Source: Onchocerca volvulus (Eukaryota > Nematoda > Chromadorea > Rhabditida > Onchocercidae). From it: DNA of 64,000 bases. The notes under the pieces were generated by a model, which was not told the origin of the DNA, ran no database searches, and was given only the letters and a program-made list of their open reading frames with translations. The stretch spans positions 10,724,888 to 10,788,887 of the forward strand of contig HG738138.1 of the NCBI GenBank assembly GCA_000499405.2, given 5' to 3'. Both the position numbers and the translations under genes were made by a program. This document shows, piece after piece, positions 39,128-52,238 of this stretch (positions within the stretch are counted from its first letter, which is position 1; every line of letters starts with the position of its first letter).

Positions 39128-39360
39128 AACGGAATGGAAATAGAAGCTTCAAATTTATTTGCAATTCAGTTCTATGAAATATCGAAAAATAGTTGAAAGT
39201 TTAATCAATTTTTTTTTCTGTTAAATTTGACAAAAGAAATTTATTGCAGTTACTTGCTGTTACAATTTCATCAATTGGATTTGGAGCATTTCTAGCTAAA
39301 GAAACAGCACAATTTTTAAGGGATAATGAAATATTTGTTCCAAAAGAGGAAAATGATTGA
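38771..39360 (+). CDS. Small, probably mitochondrial, single-pass membrane protein, 82 residues
   Basis: Two exons, 38771-38908 and 39250-39360 (stop TGA), join in phase 0. An acceptor-like TTTCAG ends about 17 bp before the ATG, as for a trans-spliced nematode mRNA. The first ~30 residues are rich in Arg and Ser with one acidic residue (MNKIGILLTRLRTRFIDQSL), like a mitochondrial presequence. A membrane segment follows (LPFGIFMLLAVTISSIGFGAF), then a charged tail (RDNEIFVPKEEND). The shape resembles small nuclear-encoded subunits of respiratory complexes such as COX7C or COX8, with an LPF motif before the helix, but I cannot assign it. An AATAAA lies near 39766. Confidence 0.6.
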
Positions 39361-40200
39361 GAGATTTAATTGTCTGTATAAATTTTATAAAATTTTTAAT
39401 GGCTTTATTTTAATTAGCATTCTCGGAAATCTATTTCAAAAAATAGAAAATTCTGATTTTAATATTTTTTCTTGTCCGATGTTTTATTATTCATGCAAGA
39501 TATGCTGATATTTATTTGTCATCTAAAAAGAAAAAAGAATCTAAATTTAATTATTTAGTAAAAAAAATTTATTTTCAAATAATTTAATTTAAATGTACCA
39601 AAACAAATGTCAAAAAATTTGGCTTATTTTTTTTTATGCATAGTCATCAATTGTTCACTATCTTTTGTAAGGTTATCATCAATTTAATTTATCATTGTTA
39701 ATCATTTTTTCTTTTTTCCACACAATATTTTTGCGTTTTAAAAATTTGTTCATTTACATATTGAAAATAAAAGTTGGACCCTCAATTTTTTTTTAATCAC
39801 AAAGCTCAATAATGCAAATGATGAGGGAAATGTCAAGGAAAAGGAATTGTTTTGCGAGATTTCGATTATTTTTCCTCCAGCTAATGGGACTAGAATTCTA
39901 ACAGTTTCCTAAATTTTAAATTCATGTTAAAAAAAAAAAAAAAAAAAACTGAGTAGAAACAAAAACAGTGAGAGAATTCATTCATAGAGTAAATATTTAT
40001 GAACTCATCTGGAGCATACAGTCAATTCCAGAGGTCACGCTAATAGATTTTGCATAGCAAAGTTCGCCAACATTTCAGCATTCTCTTCAGATCGATTGCT
40101 TGGCAACTACTAATATATACTTTCTTCGCACTTCATCCACATCTCTTCAATAATTTTACTGCTTAAATTTTAAGTTTTTACTATTCTTCAATTAATCGAA
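39361..40200. other. Intergenic stretch
   Basis: No coding signal was seen. A possible polyadenylation signal (AATAAA near 39766) for the upstream small gene and a poly(A) run near 39929-39947 are present. The DNA just before 40201 should contain the promoter of the ShKT gene. Confidence 0.5.
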
Positions 40201-41797
40201 ATGATCAAATCTGTTATTACTGTCTTATTTGGCTTATTTTTTATGGCGTTTGCGGGAACGAGTGGGGTCGTCCACTATTTGAATTTATGTATGAACGCAG
40301 ACCAGATGAGATTTAATGTTTTATTCTTAACTAGATGGGATGACTTTTCATAAAATTCAAAATTTGTTATTCGGAATTACCGAATTTAGCTTAAATCTCA
40401 AATCTGATATGAGTATGTTTACTTTCTCAGTAATATTTCTGAACAAAGTAATGATTATCGAAACAGATTTTTTCTCTTCTTCATATAGTAATTCTCGATA
40501 ATGGAAAAAAAAAAAAAAAAAACGGAAATAAAGAAAAGTTATTCCAGTTTAAAATTATAATTAATTTCAGATTGGTGTGTTGACGAAGATTCATTATGTC
40601 CATTGTTTAAAAGCTGATGCATTAACGCTAATAAAACTTGAGAAAATTATATGAAAAAAGCGTGCCGATGGATTTGTCATACGTGCTATGAAGGGATGAA
40701 TATTACGAGAACATACTATGATAAGGAGGACAGTTGTATTCTACGGGTCCAGTTGAAATTTTTTTAAAAAATATAACAACAAGAAAAGTTTCAAATAAAT
40801 CGCTGAGAAGAAATTTAAAAAGAAAAAAAAATTCTGCTTTGAATAAGAAAAATCGAAAAGAAAAAAAAAAGAGCATTGAAATTATGTCTTGAAAAGGGAA
40901 ACCTGAAAATTGAGGTAACTTTGCTAAGCTTATATTTTATACGGGTTAAAATTGATAAACTTCTTCTGGGTTTTTTTTTTTTTCTCCTTCTCGACAACTT
41001 TTTTTATGCAACAGATAGTAATATGATAAGGACGCATGTCCGTTTCTTTTGTGTATTAATGAAACTTGTTTTGATTTTATCTTTTTTAGGAAATGGAATG
41101 TTTTTCCTTAGAAACTGCTGAACGCATGTATCATTCATGCCCGGAAACATGCAGATTTTATAATTTTTGCGCCGATTTGGCAACATAATTGCACTGAACT
41201 GACCAATTATTGTGCATTTTCTTCCTGGCATCAAGCAGTAATGAAATTCAGATGTCGTTTGACGTGCTCATTTTGCAGATTTCGTTTCTTTTTTTTTTTG
41301 ATTCATTTTCCACATGCATCAATATGGCAAACTTTTGTTATCATATTTACTTATTTGTTTATAACGGTCATCCATTCCTGGTAATAACTCTCGATCATAA
41401 GCCTTACTGATCGAAATTTCGTTAAAAATTTAATCCCCAGCTGATTTAAGTATTTTTCAGAGTTTATCATCGGGAGAATTTCGAACCTGTAGAATGTTCG
41501 GATAACATAAGTTACTGTCAATATAAGAGAAATCTTTGTGAGCGGCTTGAGCATCAAGATGAGATGCGTCAAGATTGTTCCTATACATGCAAATTCTGCG
41601 ACTATATCGAAAAAGCGACGGATATTTCGCCAGACTGCCAAGACGGGGAAATGAACTGTGCCAAAAAGAGACATTTGTGTTACGTAGAGGGACCTCACAG
41701 CTACTATATTTGGCGTAATTGTAAGCGCACATGTGGCTTTTACCTCAGTTATAACTTTAACATCACTTCGGAAGGTGTTCTTTACTCTTACTATTAG
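40201..41797 (+). pseudogene. Secreted multi-ShKT-domain gene with inactivating lesions
   Basis: ShKT domains are six-cysteine modules common in secreted nematode proteins. Four exons fit: 40201-40288 (signal peptide: MIKSVITVLFGLFFMAFAG), 40571-40746, 41090-41283 and 41463-41797 (stop TAG). About five ShKT-like modules can be followed by their cysteines; exon 4 alone holds two. Exon 2 has all six cysteines of its module but two in-frame TGA codons (40615-40617 and 40639-40641). Exon 3 changes frame near 41186-41189, where a TAA interrupts, and the cysteine pattern resumes in the next frame. In two modules the last cysteine appears as tyrosine. Exon 4 is open to its end. The cysteine spacing shows recent coding ancestry, but no full-length product can be made unless the lesions are sequence errors. 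Confidence 0.75.
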
Positions 41798-42718
41798 TCC
41801 TGATATGATTATCATAGATTGAGAACGTCAGATCTCATTTAATCATCCTTTTTTATCTTTTTAATGCCACTTTAGTTATGAATAAAATATCAAATTCATT
41901 TCATATGGTCATTACTTACACAAACTCGATGGAAAAATGTTATCTGTGTCAATTCCTGTTTACGTCAATTTCGTAAAAAATACTTAACGCATGTTCAATG
42001 AAAACATCATTTGCGTTATCTTGATTAGCATATTATTCATTTGAGCGAGTTTAATGATCACATCACTTACTTGCATAACTTACGTGAATTCAAAAGAAAC
42101 ATGAAATTTTTGCTTGATTTAAATAAAGACATAGCTTGCACACATGCTTTTAAGAAGATGCCATCTAATTATGAGCACTCAAAAAAAAAAAAACATACAT
42201 GAATATCAAAACGCTTACGTAACTTAAGTAAAAGTATTACGTGACTATACTGTTCGTTGTATATTTACATGATTTCAATGCAATATTCATGTGAACGTGA
42301 CTTTCATAAATAGAAATTGATGACTCACATAATCACTGCAACGGTCTAGGGAAGAAGTCAAGAAAAGCGTACAGAACTTCTCATTTAGAAATTTTAAATC
42401 GGTAATGGACGGGATTTGCATTTCGAAACAAGAGGACGAACTTTGCTCTCTGCAAAATTCGCAGTGTTGCTCGGACAGCGTGGATTGTGTGCATAAGTTG
42501 GATGCCTCTGTTAGGATTACATGGATATTTCGCAACATTTCTGTTCGTGGATGGGGTGATTGTGTGGCATGAGATGGGTGCACGTAGCGTGTGTTGGGGG
42601 TGAGGGTGTGAAGATATTGCTTGTCAAAGGTTTGACCATGCTTACTTCACGTACTCGCTAATTTCAGCCGTGTTCGACGTGAGTTTAATACTACACTTAT
42701 TCCTTTGTTTGCATAAAT
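41798..42718. other. Intergenic stretch and RBM39 upstream region
   Basis: Possible polyadenylation signal AATAAA at about 41881 for the ShKT gene. No coding exon seen; the minus open frame at 42287-42583 is not supported by splicing context. Just before the RBM39 start, CTAATTTCAG ends near 42667, which could be a spliced-leader acceptor. Confidence 0.5.
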
Positions 42719-45700
42719 ATGGGTGAACCGGAGGATGTTGATGCAATGCTTGAGGAGGCGCTTGACAAAATTGAAGATGTAAGTGTAATTTTAAGTGTAA
42801 TTTTGTTTCTTTGATTGCGACTTTACTGCTAAACTTGTTTATGGGTGTATGGGTAAATCGAAGCGTGGAAACATTTGATAGGACCAGAAAAAGAAAAATG
42901 CTTCCACATTAGTGGTTGTTAGTACAGTAATCGTTATGTTTCGTACAACATTTCATTGCAATGCTGCTTTAGTTGTCTTTGACTTTGTAAATGTGGATTA
43001 ACTAGTTAACGCATTACAGACGAGTCAGATTTTTCCTTCATTCATGATTGGCTTATTTAGTGTAATTGTAGAAAACTTTTCATTTCCAAGACATTTTTGA
43101 AAAACGCAATTGCAGGGAGTAAATCTGATCTTTTTTTTTTTTTTTTCTCAGTCTGATCGAAATTACGGTCATGGGCATGCGGAACCAATGGCAGCATTGA
43201 TACGAGGTGAACCACCGAAAAAAGAAGAACAGTCCGCAGAAGAAGGTGGTAAGGAAGCACCAAATGCAGCCAATGGTACGGAAAAAATGGATACTGAGGA
43301 TGGAATGGCTTTATCGATGAATAAGAAGAAGAAAGAAAGCAATGAACATAAGAAGCGATCTCGTTCCAGGTCTAGGTAGGTCAAAAAGAAATGAAAAAGA
43401 GAAATTTTCTAGTAATTTTGTCTTTTTTTCATTAATCTTTGAGTATATGTTTATTTCAGCAATCTTTGTAGACAATACCTCACAGGGTGAAAGGATTCAG
43501 AACTGTTGCAGGAATTCATTTCCAGATCTTTTATAAGTGATGGTATGGGTGCGTGCTTTCATTTACCAAAGTCTTTTTTATATAATTTTCGTCTCTATAT
43601 AAGTTAGGTAGCCGGTTCTTCGAGCATTAAAAGTTGTGGCGGTTCTGGAAAGCTATTTTTTAACTTTTTTTTTTTTTGTAACTTTTTCTTTAAGTAATGA
43701 ATTCTGTAGGCATTTCTTTCATAGTACAAAATTATACGCTTTTTCCGCTAAATTGAACTATCCCTATTACCCTACTCTCGTAATGAATCATTTTTCCCAG
43801 TGGATTTCCCAAACTGGGATTTGGCGAAAGCAGAAACTGTTTGTTCCTTTCACTACATGAATTCTTGTCTCATTCCGGCTTGTCTAACTATTAGTTAGCT
43901 TCCGGTAAAAAGTTTCCACAGAAAATAAAGAACTTCGAATTTTTAGACATATGGTAATGTATGTTCGTATCTAATGTTATGTGACAGACTTGCCGTGACT
44001 ACGACTTAATCTGGAAACCACAAATGAGTGCAGAAATAATAAGTAATTAAAAACCATAATTTAAGTCGAATCGTCGTTGTAGAGTCATAAAATCGATTGA
44101 TACAGCTCTGTGTCACCTTATACCTTCTGCATTATAATGATGAACAAAGCTGGATGGATGTTTCGGGAAACTGTTTGCTTCTTGTTGGAAACTGAATGAG
44201 GATGAATTGAAAATGTGGACGATGAGGTACGCGAGAATGTCGTATATGTGTTGATGCCTATCAATGCAGTCGGGGCGCGCCGCCCCTCATTTTTCTTATC
44301 ACTTTTATTACATGGAAAGAAATGTAATCGGTAAAATAAAACGTATCGAAATACAGTTAAAACTTTTTTATAATACTTTCAAAATTGGCTGGCGCGCTCC
44401 AAGTATTACAGGCATAACACGATGTCATGTGGCGTTATGGACGATTGGAAGCACTGGATCATTCCTCGCCTTCGATCCACTTCTGCAGTTATCCCATGAA
44501 TATCAGATATTTCGGCTCCAGCGAGCTTACTTTAGCAATTCACGACGAATTTGTGTTTTTCTATACATAATTCTTGCTTTTGCTTATATGATTTTCGGTT
44601 TTTTCGTTTTAATACCTTTATGATTACAGATCTTCCTCTCGTAGCCGTTCCCGTAGCCGTGAAAAAGATAAAGAAAAAAAGAAGCGACGCAGAAGTTCAA
44701 GCCGTGACCATAAGAAAAAATCTCGGTCAGTGGTTTTGAAGTGCTTTGATACTTATAGAAATGATCTGCTTTTTTCATCCTGCTAGTCCTGTAAAAAAAT
44801 GATCAGGGGTGAAATGTTTATCAGAGATTTCATTATACTGCTGAATTGATCAATGACTTTTTGCTACAAAGCAACCTTTATAAACTTCACTTTTTCAAAT
44901 TTGTATATGATAGATTATATCGATGTGCTTATGATATAACATATTCGTGCTCGTATTAATGGGAGACCTAGCAAAGTAATGGATGCTGTCCACTTACACT
45001 AATGTGCATCGCAACTTTGTTGTTGCTAAATATTACGGCGGATTTTGATTTGAGAGTATGAATAATATATATTATGTGTGAAGCAAACTTAATTGATCAA
45101 AAAAATCGTGTTTGAAATGACTCTTTTTTAGTTCACGTTCAAGGTCACGCAGACATAGCTCGCGCAAACGCAGCCATTCTCATCGTCGATCACGGTATCT
45201 TTTCTCTTTTTCTTTATCCTTAAAGCGAATGCTTAGAGTAACAAATAAAATCAATTTGTTGTTTTACAGTTGATAATCATGAAATCAAGTGACTTCTGAT
45301 ATCTCTATTTCTTGAACCGATGTTCTTTTTTTATTGTTCGTAAAAGCATACAGTGTCATTTAATATTTGAGCTTATATTCATTAGTACGTAAAGTAGATC
45401 AGTGTCCATTTGAAATATTGTTTTTGCTGCCTTATTGATATCCCGGCTTAGTTGTTTTTTGCATTAATATAGAGAATTATTGGAACTGTAGATATCTTTT
45501 TATCTGGTTATAGCTCGAGAGATCGTCATCGTCGCTCAAGATCGCGTCGACATTCAAGATCGAGATCACGTGAACGCAGACGACGATCACGGTCCAGGGA
45601 ACGTCGACGAAGAAGCCCATCTTGGTAATTTTCTTAGCTTCTTAAATGAAAACTGATTTCGTGTCAGAAGTGTATTCAATAGCCTGTCGAATAATTCAGA

Positions 45701-48700
45701 AGATTCAAAGAAAAAAAAAAGAAAAAAAATCGGAATCTAAAAATTTCTTTATCACAGGTCACGACCTCGTGTACTTGACCATCGTGATCGTCGTGGATTC
45801 TCTCCACCGTGGAGACGTTCACCACCTCGTGGACCACGTCTGCCAGGACCCGAAAGACGCGATGTGTAAGTTCCTAAAATCTCATATGTTTACCACCAGT
45901 TATTAGGTTCATGGAAGCAGCAGTCATTTATTTCGGGATTTACTTCATTTCACTTATAAGATAAATTTTTTTTGTTATAGTCATGAAATAAATTTTTCAG
46001 AATGCCGTTTACTGCACGTCGTTCGCCACCTCCAAATGCAAAAATGGATATGACATCTGAAGAACGCGATCAGCGTACTGTGTTTATACTGCAGGTGATT
46101 CTTGCATTATTCAAAAAAAAAAAAAGCAAGTATATATTTTTCTCCTCTATTAATAATCTTATTTTTTATAAGGTTTATAAATTTTTGTAATATAATATTA
46201 AAATACGAATGTTTCAGATAGCGAAGGAAACTCGACCACGAGATCTGGAAGAATTTTTCTCTAGTGTTGGACATGTACGCGACGTGCGAATCATTACAGA
46301 TTCGAAAACTCGAAGATCAAAAGGAATTTGCTATGTAGAATTTTGGGAAATTGAAAGCGTTAATTTGGTTAGTAATTGTTTTAGAGAATTGAAACACATG
46401 GATACTGTATACGCTTATTTGAACTCATATGTTATTATTTCGAATACTTTTGTACGATTACTGATTCTTTTGCTTGAATTTTTTTTATCATGTTAAATTA
46501 TTCCACCTGGCATTATTAAAAAAGCTACTGGTCTTTCGAAAGTTAGACTTTTAGAACAGCAGAGCTTCAAATTTCTGTGTTAGGATTTCGGAATTTTCTA
46601 ACTTCATTAATAGTAGTTTTAATATGAAGTGAATTTAAAGTTTTGTTTCCGACTGAAATTTTGCTTTATGTTTCGTATATATCCAAAGCTAATCGTTTAT
46701 ATTTTCAGGCTCTTGCACTTAATGGGCAGAAATTACTCGGCGCACCTTTAGTAATCCAACCAACATTAGCTGAGAGGAATCGTGCAGCTAACAACACCGT
46801 TGGTGGAACACTTGGCTTTGGTCCTACAAACACCACGGGTCCATTGAAGCTTTATGTTGGCCAATTGCATACAAGTATAACTGAGGATATGTTAGGAAGG
46901 ATTTTCGATCCATTTGGAAAGGTACATTTATAAGAGCACTGATCCTTCTAATTACTTTTTTAATACATTTCACTTAATAATGTATTGCAGATCGAAAACC
47001 TGGAAATTGCAACCGATCTCAGTGGCGTTTCCAAAGGATATGCTTATGTCACGGTATATATCACTATCATTTTTTTTTTAAAAAGAACTGGAAAGATTTT
47101 TCGACTTTTAAACTTTTTTTGTTTCGCATATTCATCTAACTTAATAATTGTTATGTAAACTTTTCAGTTCCGACATGCGGATGATGGTAAAAGAGCCATG
47201 GAACAAATGAATGGTTTTGAATTAGCAGGTCGCCCAATGAAGGTATGGATTAATTCAGTTTCACGCACTACATTTTCTTGTGAACTGCATTTTGTTTTAT
47301 GCATTATCTTCTTACGTAAATCTACGGAAGTTTGTGGAAGTTGCTGACTTCAAATCCTTTAAATGAAATTGCAGTATTACTTTTGGAATGTGCTTATAAA
47401 ACTGTACCTCAATATAAAATTATATAGAATCCTTTATATTTTAGGTATGCTCTGTTGAAGGAGATGAACTGCCACCACCAGTCCCTCAACGGACACTTGA
47501 TACTGATGATGCGGACAGACGTGGTATTGATTTAGGAACAAGTGGTCGTTTGCATCTGATGGCTAAACTAGCTGAAGGTGGTGTTTTATACTTTTTATAT
47601 TGTGCGTGTGGTGTTATCTTTTCTAGAGGGAATAATGCAGCCGTATTTTCTTATTTTTCATTAACAATTGTTTAAAAAGAAATCATTTCCTGGTATTTTT
47701 TTAAATAGTATAATGCATGAGCGATATCTTTGTGAAAGAATTGACACTGGTGTACTACGGAATATTGCAGTTGCAATCATAATGTTAACTAAATAATTAT
47801 AATTCTCATAGATTATTCCAGCAGAATGGAATTAGGTTGTCATGTTTTTTTTTCTTTTTTTTTTTTTTTTGCTTGTTCGATTTATTTTTATTGTTAAGAA
47901 CTTAATTCTAGGAAGCGGTTTGGAATTACCGAAAAGTGCTAAAGAAATATTAGCGCAAAATCAGCAGCAGTTGGAGAGTGCCACTGTCACAGGTCCTGCG
48001 ATTCCACCAATTGCGACGCAGTGCTTTATGCTTTCTAACATGTTTGATCCATCTCAGTAAGTGAACTCGCATTCGTTGGTTTACTCAACTTTTCAAGGAT
48101 AAAATAATTTTCATGAAGACCACAGCATTAGTGTTGCACTAGAATAGAAGTGCTTGTCATGAAGTTGCTGATATTTTTATTTCTTCAGGGAAACAGGTGA
48201 GACTTGGGCTGATGAAGTAAGAGATGACGTTATAGAAGAGTGCGCAAAGAACGGAGGTAAATTATTTTTCTGCATTGGATCTTGTGATTTTCACTGAATT
48301 TGAATACCAGATCTGTATAAACAAAGATGTAAATCTTCGTTGTATGAAATAAAATGAAATCAGTTGGAGAACAAAAATTGAATGAAATGAAATTGCCGAT
48401 CTTACAGGAGTATTGCACATATTCGTCGACAAAGCTTCTCCGAACGGCAATGTTTATGTGAAATGTCCTTCTGTAGCTGCCGCTTTTAAATCAGTGAATG
48501 CGTTACATGGACGATGGTTTTCAGGTTTTTGCTTATTTGCTTTATAAGGTAAAATAAGTCATTTACATATTTTATGCATTACGCATGCATTAAATTTTTG
48601 GTACAATAGATCCATGATTTATTAATATTCCGTCAAGGAGAAGGAAAACACTGAGATACACTATGTTGCAGGCAAAGTAATCACAGCCAATTATGTTCCG

Positions 48701-48811
48701 GTTGCAAGCTATTCACAGTTGTTCCCAGATTCTGTTGTTGCACGAGAACCTATTCTATCAGCTGTAAAACCTCCAACTACTGCAACTGCTATGCCAGGTA
48801 TCGGTTACTGA
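42719..48811 (+). CDS. rbm-39: RNA-binding splicing factor RBM39 (CAPER/HCC1)
   Basis: Nuclear U2AF65-related splicing factor and coactivator. Sixteen exons join in phase: 42719-42778, 43152-43375, 44630-44725, 45132-45194, 45514-45624, 45758-45865, 46001-46094, 46218-46367, 46709-46921, 46991-47053, 47168-47242, 47445-47577, 47912-48056, 48189-48256, 48408-48524 and 48672-48811 (stop TGA). Product 619 residues, somewhat longer than human RBM39 (about 530). It has an acidic N-terminus (MGEPEDVDAMLEEALDKIED), an RS domain about 90-220 rich in RSRSR, RRM1 about 245-325 (RDLEEFFSSVG, SKGICYVEFW), RRM2 about 350-430 (LKLYVGQLHTSITEDML, NGFELAGRPMKV) and a C-terminal UHM-type RRM3 about 495-605 with HGRWFSGKVITANYVP, the RWF version of the UHM loop. 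Intron 2 (43376-44629) is the longest. Confidence 0.95.
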
Positions 48812-50530
48812 AGGAACATTCTTTTGCCGTTGTTCAGGAAAGGTTTTCTTTTTCTTTTTGATGTGAATATTTCGTTGTTCTTTTTTCCAATTTGTTTCTT
48901 TTCGTTATACGTTGATGTTTTTCATATATTTTTAAAGTTTCAAAGTTTCTTCTTTTAGTAAACTTGAGTCTCTTGAAAAACTTTTCATTAAAATGATATT
49001 CCAAGTTACTGTGGAATTAAACCCTTGGAATATCCCTATGAGGAGACTTGAAAAATCGTCTCACGGATTAATACTTTTGGATATTTGTTTTGTTTGCTTT
49101 GAGGTTTTCTCTCTGCTTTTGCTCTAGTTATAACATTGATTTTTCCAACTGTTAATTTACCGTTTTGTGCAAAATATCTCGAGAAGTTCAAATTTTAATA
49201 CTGTTCTATTTTAGTACTGATTGAAAAAATATGTCTTTAAAAAGCAAAGTATGTCTATATCTTCTTGTTGTTTTGCCGGAAGATTTGTTAGAATCAGTAG
49301 ATGGGTTCTGGATAATGAGATATTATTGACTGTGGAAATTAGCAAAGGATGTTTGTATGGCTAGTATCCAGCTTCGAACTATCCGGAATGAGCAAGCTAT
49401 CCTGATTCATTATCTATTCACGTCTCAAACGAGATAATTTTGTTTTAGTTGTGCATGAAAAATGAGTATTTTCTTCAAGTATATCGTATATATTGTCAAG
49501 AGCCCTACGTATTTGGTCTTACTTTTATTTTTTGTGTTATTCCGTTCCATCTGATATTTTTTGTTTCAAATTTATGTTGTTTGTGGTTATGAAAATAGTG
49601 GAACATTGTTTTCAGTCAAGATTTTCGAAGACATGATTCTGGAATGTTATGAAGTAGTATGTATCTTCAAAAATAATAAACTTGTCTGAAAAACAGGACT
49701 GGAATTAATCACGAAATTTCAGCAGTCTGTAAAACCATAATTTATATTTCTGAACTGGAAGTGGAGAGACTTGGTTGATTTTTCTGTTGTGAAGAATAAA
49801 GTTGATCTAATTTGAATTACACTATGAAAATTGTCCGCTGATCTAGCGCAGCAGTTTAGTGAGAAATTTATATATTGGACGCTTTGTTTATTATCATTCT
49901 GGAGGGGATTCTTAATAATGATCGCTAAGTTTTCAGTTTTATTTGTTACTGAATAAGATCTTCCTGATTTCAGTCGGTTAAATTTCGATATTTCCTGCTG
50001 TATTCGATATTTCTTGGGAAATTCTATTTTGTGTTTCGATACCGCCCAAGTAAAGTGTTAACAATTTCAGTCGAACTTCTTGATAAATATTCAGTTATGG
50101 ATGATTAATTTTGTTTCAAATATCTCGCAGCCCTTGCAAATTATTTATGCTCGCTACTTTTATTCAGTGTGTGATTTTCGGTGTTTGGTATGTTACGCCT
50201 TATGAAGCACTTTATAACATTTATTAGAAATGTTTCTCAGATATGCATGAAAATTTAGAATACAATTTTTAATCTCTTCCTACTTCTTAAACTCTTATAT
50301 CTTCACTTCCCACACTTTTTGTCCCTACTCCACAGCTAGAGTTTCATTTGAAAAAATGTATTTATTCGCAAAGTTGCAAAGATCTATAATTTATAGATTT
50401 TTCTCCTAAAAGTTTGAACTTGTCATTCATTTTCTAGAACCGCTTTGGGAACGCAAATAAATTTTGTCTAAAGTTCAGGAAAAAATATGTATGAAATAAT
50501 GAAGGAATAACGCGCGATGAGAACTTCTCA
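48812..50530. other. Convergent intergenic stretch
   Basis: Lies between the 3' ends of RBM39 (plus) and the secreted cysteine-motif protein gene (minus). No exons seen. AATAAA-like signals occur near 49677 and 49795 on the plus strand and near 50358 for the minus strand. Confidence 0.5.
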
Positions 50531-52238
50531 TCAGAATGAATGAACAGATTTTATCGGTGCACAGCAGAAGCACTGTGGTATATCATTCGATGAGGATGTT
50601 ACGCTACCACTAGTAGGTGTTAGGCCAGATAGTAGGCCAGGTGATAGTGCTAAATTAACTGCATTTCGCATTTTAATGGATGGTTTGGCAGCATTTATCT
50701 CAGTCATTTTTGAGGCCTGAAATAAAATAGATTGAAATGCAGTTGGTACCAGAAAAAAAAATTTGTTTTTTTTTACTATATATTTAAGATTAAAACTATA
50801 CTTGTAATTCTAATTTACAAATATTACTGAACTAACTCTTTTTTCTCGAAAAATTGATTGGGGAGATTTCATATAGGTATGCATGGGTGGTATATTCGGG
50901 TCGAATGCAAACATTATACCGCTCACTTCATCCTGAAATTAAGAAGCAATCATTCAAAGAATTTACGATTGAATAATTGAAAGATAAGAGCTGATTCGAA
51001 AGCATGTCGAACCGTATCAGGTACTGCAAATTTATAAGCAATTAATTTTCAATTCAAGCATTGAAAACGAACAACTGAGGTGGCATAGTGTCGTGCAGCA
51101 ATCTTGCAGCATGTATTGCACGAATCTTCGTTAACAGTCGCAGTGAATCGGCAAAATTCCCGCATTAGTTTGTTTGGTGAATTTTCTGCAAAAAGGAATG
51201 AATAATTTCTTGAACTGTAAATAAGGAAGGAAATGTTACAATTTTTACTACCATCTTTTCTAATTTTTATTACCAATTCTTGCTCCCGAGGCAGTATGAC
51301 AATTCTGTTTCATATTGAGTAACTTAGTAGTATGATTTATTCCAATTAAAAAATATTTTAAAAAGAATATGATTCATTTGAAACAAGAAATATTTCAAAT
51401 TGTTCTTTATTTTATGCGTTAGAATGTCGTTAAAAAATTTGCTACTAAGTAATTAAAAAATGGAAATAATGTAAATGAATTGCTTTGTACCTGTTCCTAA
51501 TGCGAATGATCCATGTGATGAGCAGTAAAATTCTGAAAATAAACTTCTCAAAAATTTAGAAATTTGCAAATTATTTTAGTTAAGATATCATCTTTTATTC
51601 TTGAAAGAAGCTTCTCGCCACATCCTCATCACCTATTGATAATATTTACTTGAATTTGTTCCTCCACAACTTCACCATTTATTTCTTTTTTTTCTTGGAG
51701 TGATCAAAAAAAGATAGCTTTCAAATGCTACTATTGCTCAACGATGACTAATAAAATTGTTTGATTGTTAAGTTTCAAATAAAAAAAAAAAAAAAGTGAA
51801 ATAAACTTACGGTCAAGTTCAAGTGGCACTGTTCCAGCACATGATGATGGTGGATAACAGAATAGATAGGGAATGTAGCCTGGTGAAAAGGCATAGCCAG
51901 GCGGAAAGGAGGAGAACTGTGATGGTTCACCATAAATTGGTGATGTTTGTAGTGGTGGCGGTGGTAGATGCCAATGTACTTCACCAGTTTCATTTTTCAC
52001 GGTGCTTGATATGTTTTGCTACAAAAAAGAATAATTATTATTCTTATACTTTCAAAATAAAGATTTAAAACTTTCAAAGAATGAAAAGTTTTGATTATAA
52101 AATGAAAAAAAATGAATAAATGGTTATATTAAAATTTAAAGAATGCTTTTTTCATTTCCTTTAACAAAAACAAACCTTTGGTAGCGCATTTGAACGGGCA
52201 GTTCCTAAAATTAAGAAGAAAACTGGCAGTGGTAACAT
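50531..52238 (-). CDS. Secreted proline-rich protein with CxxCCK and CxCC motifs (paralogue A)
   Basis: I do not recognise the family. Six exons join in phase: 52238-52176 (signal peptide MLPLPVFFLILGTARSNA), 52018-51811, 51532-51491, 51185-51076, 50932-50837 and 50716-50531 (stop TGA), giving 234 residues. After the signal peptide comes a Pro/Tyr/Ser-rich segment (PPGYAFSPGYIPYLFCYPPS), then the motif SCNTCCKIAARHYATS, a linker, and a C-terminal PQCFCCAP box. The gene at 54217-55511 on the other strand has the same order of parts: signal peptide, Pro-rich exon, CTSCCKMACRHYT and CVCCGP. The first three introns are supported by matching phases; exons 5 and 6 are supported by the shared C-terminal box. 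If exon 4 is not spliced out at 51076, the protein stops at 51049. Confidence 0.7.

Noticed and set aside
40615..40641. Selenocysteine recoding of the two TGA codons in the ShKT gene
   Set aside because: There are two TGAs in one module, all six cysteines are already present, and there is a separate frameshift in exon 3. Decay is the simpler reading.
41351..41815. 154-residue minus-strand open frame
   Set aside because: It lies antisense to the ShKT exon at 41463-41797. The plus strand has the cysteine pattern and splice sites; the minus frame has no motif and is a shadow.
44264..44623. 119-residue plus-strand open frame in RBM39 intron 2
   Set aside because: The flanking RBM39 exons join in phase without it, and it has no recognisable domain. 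A regulated exon cannot be excluded.
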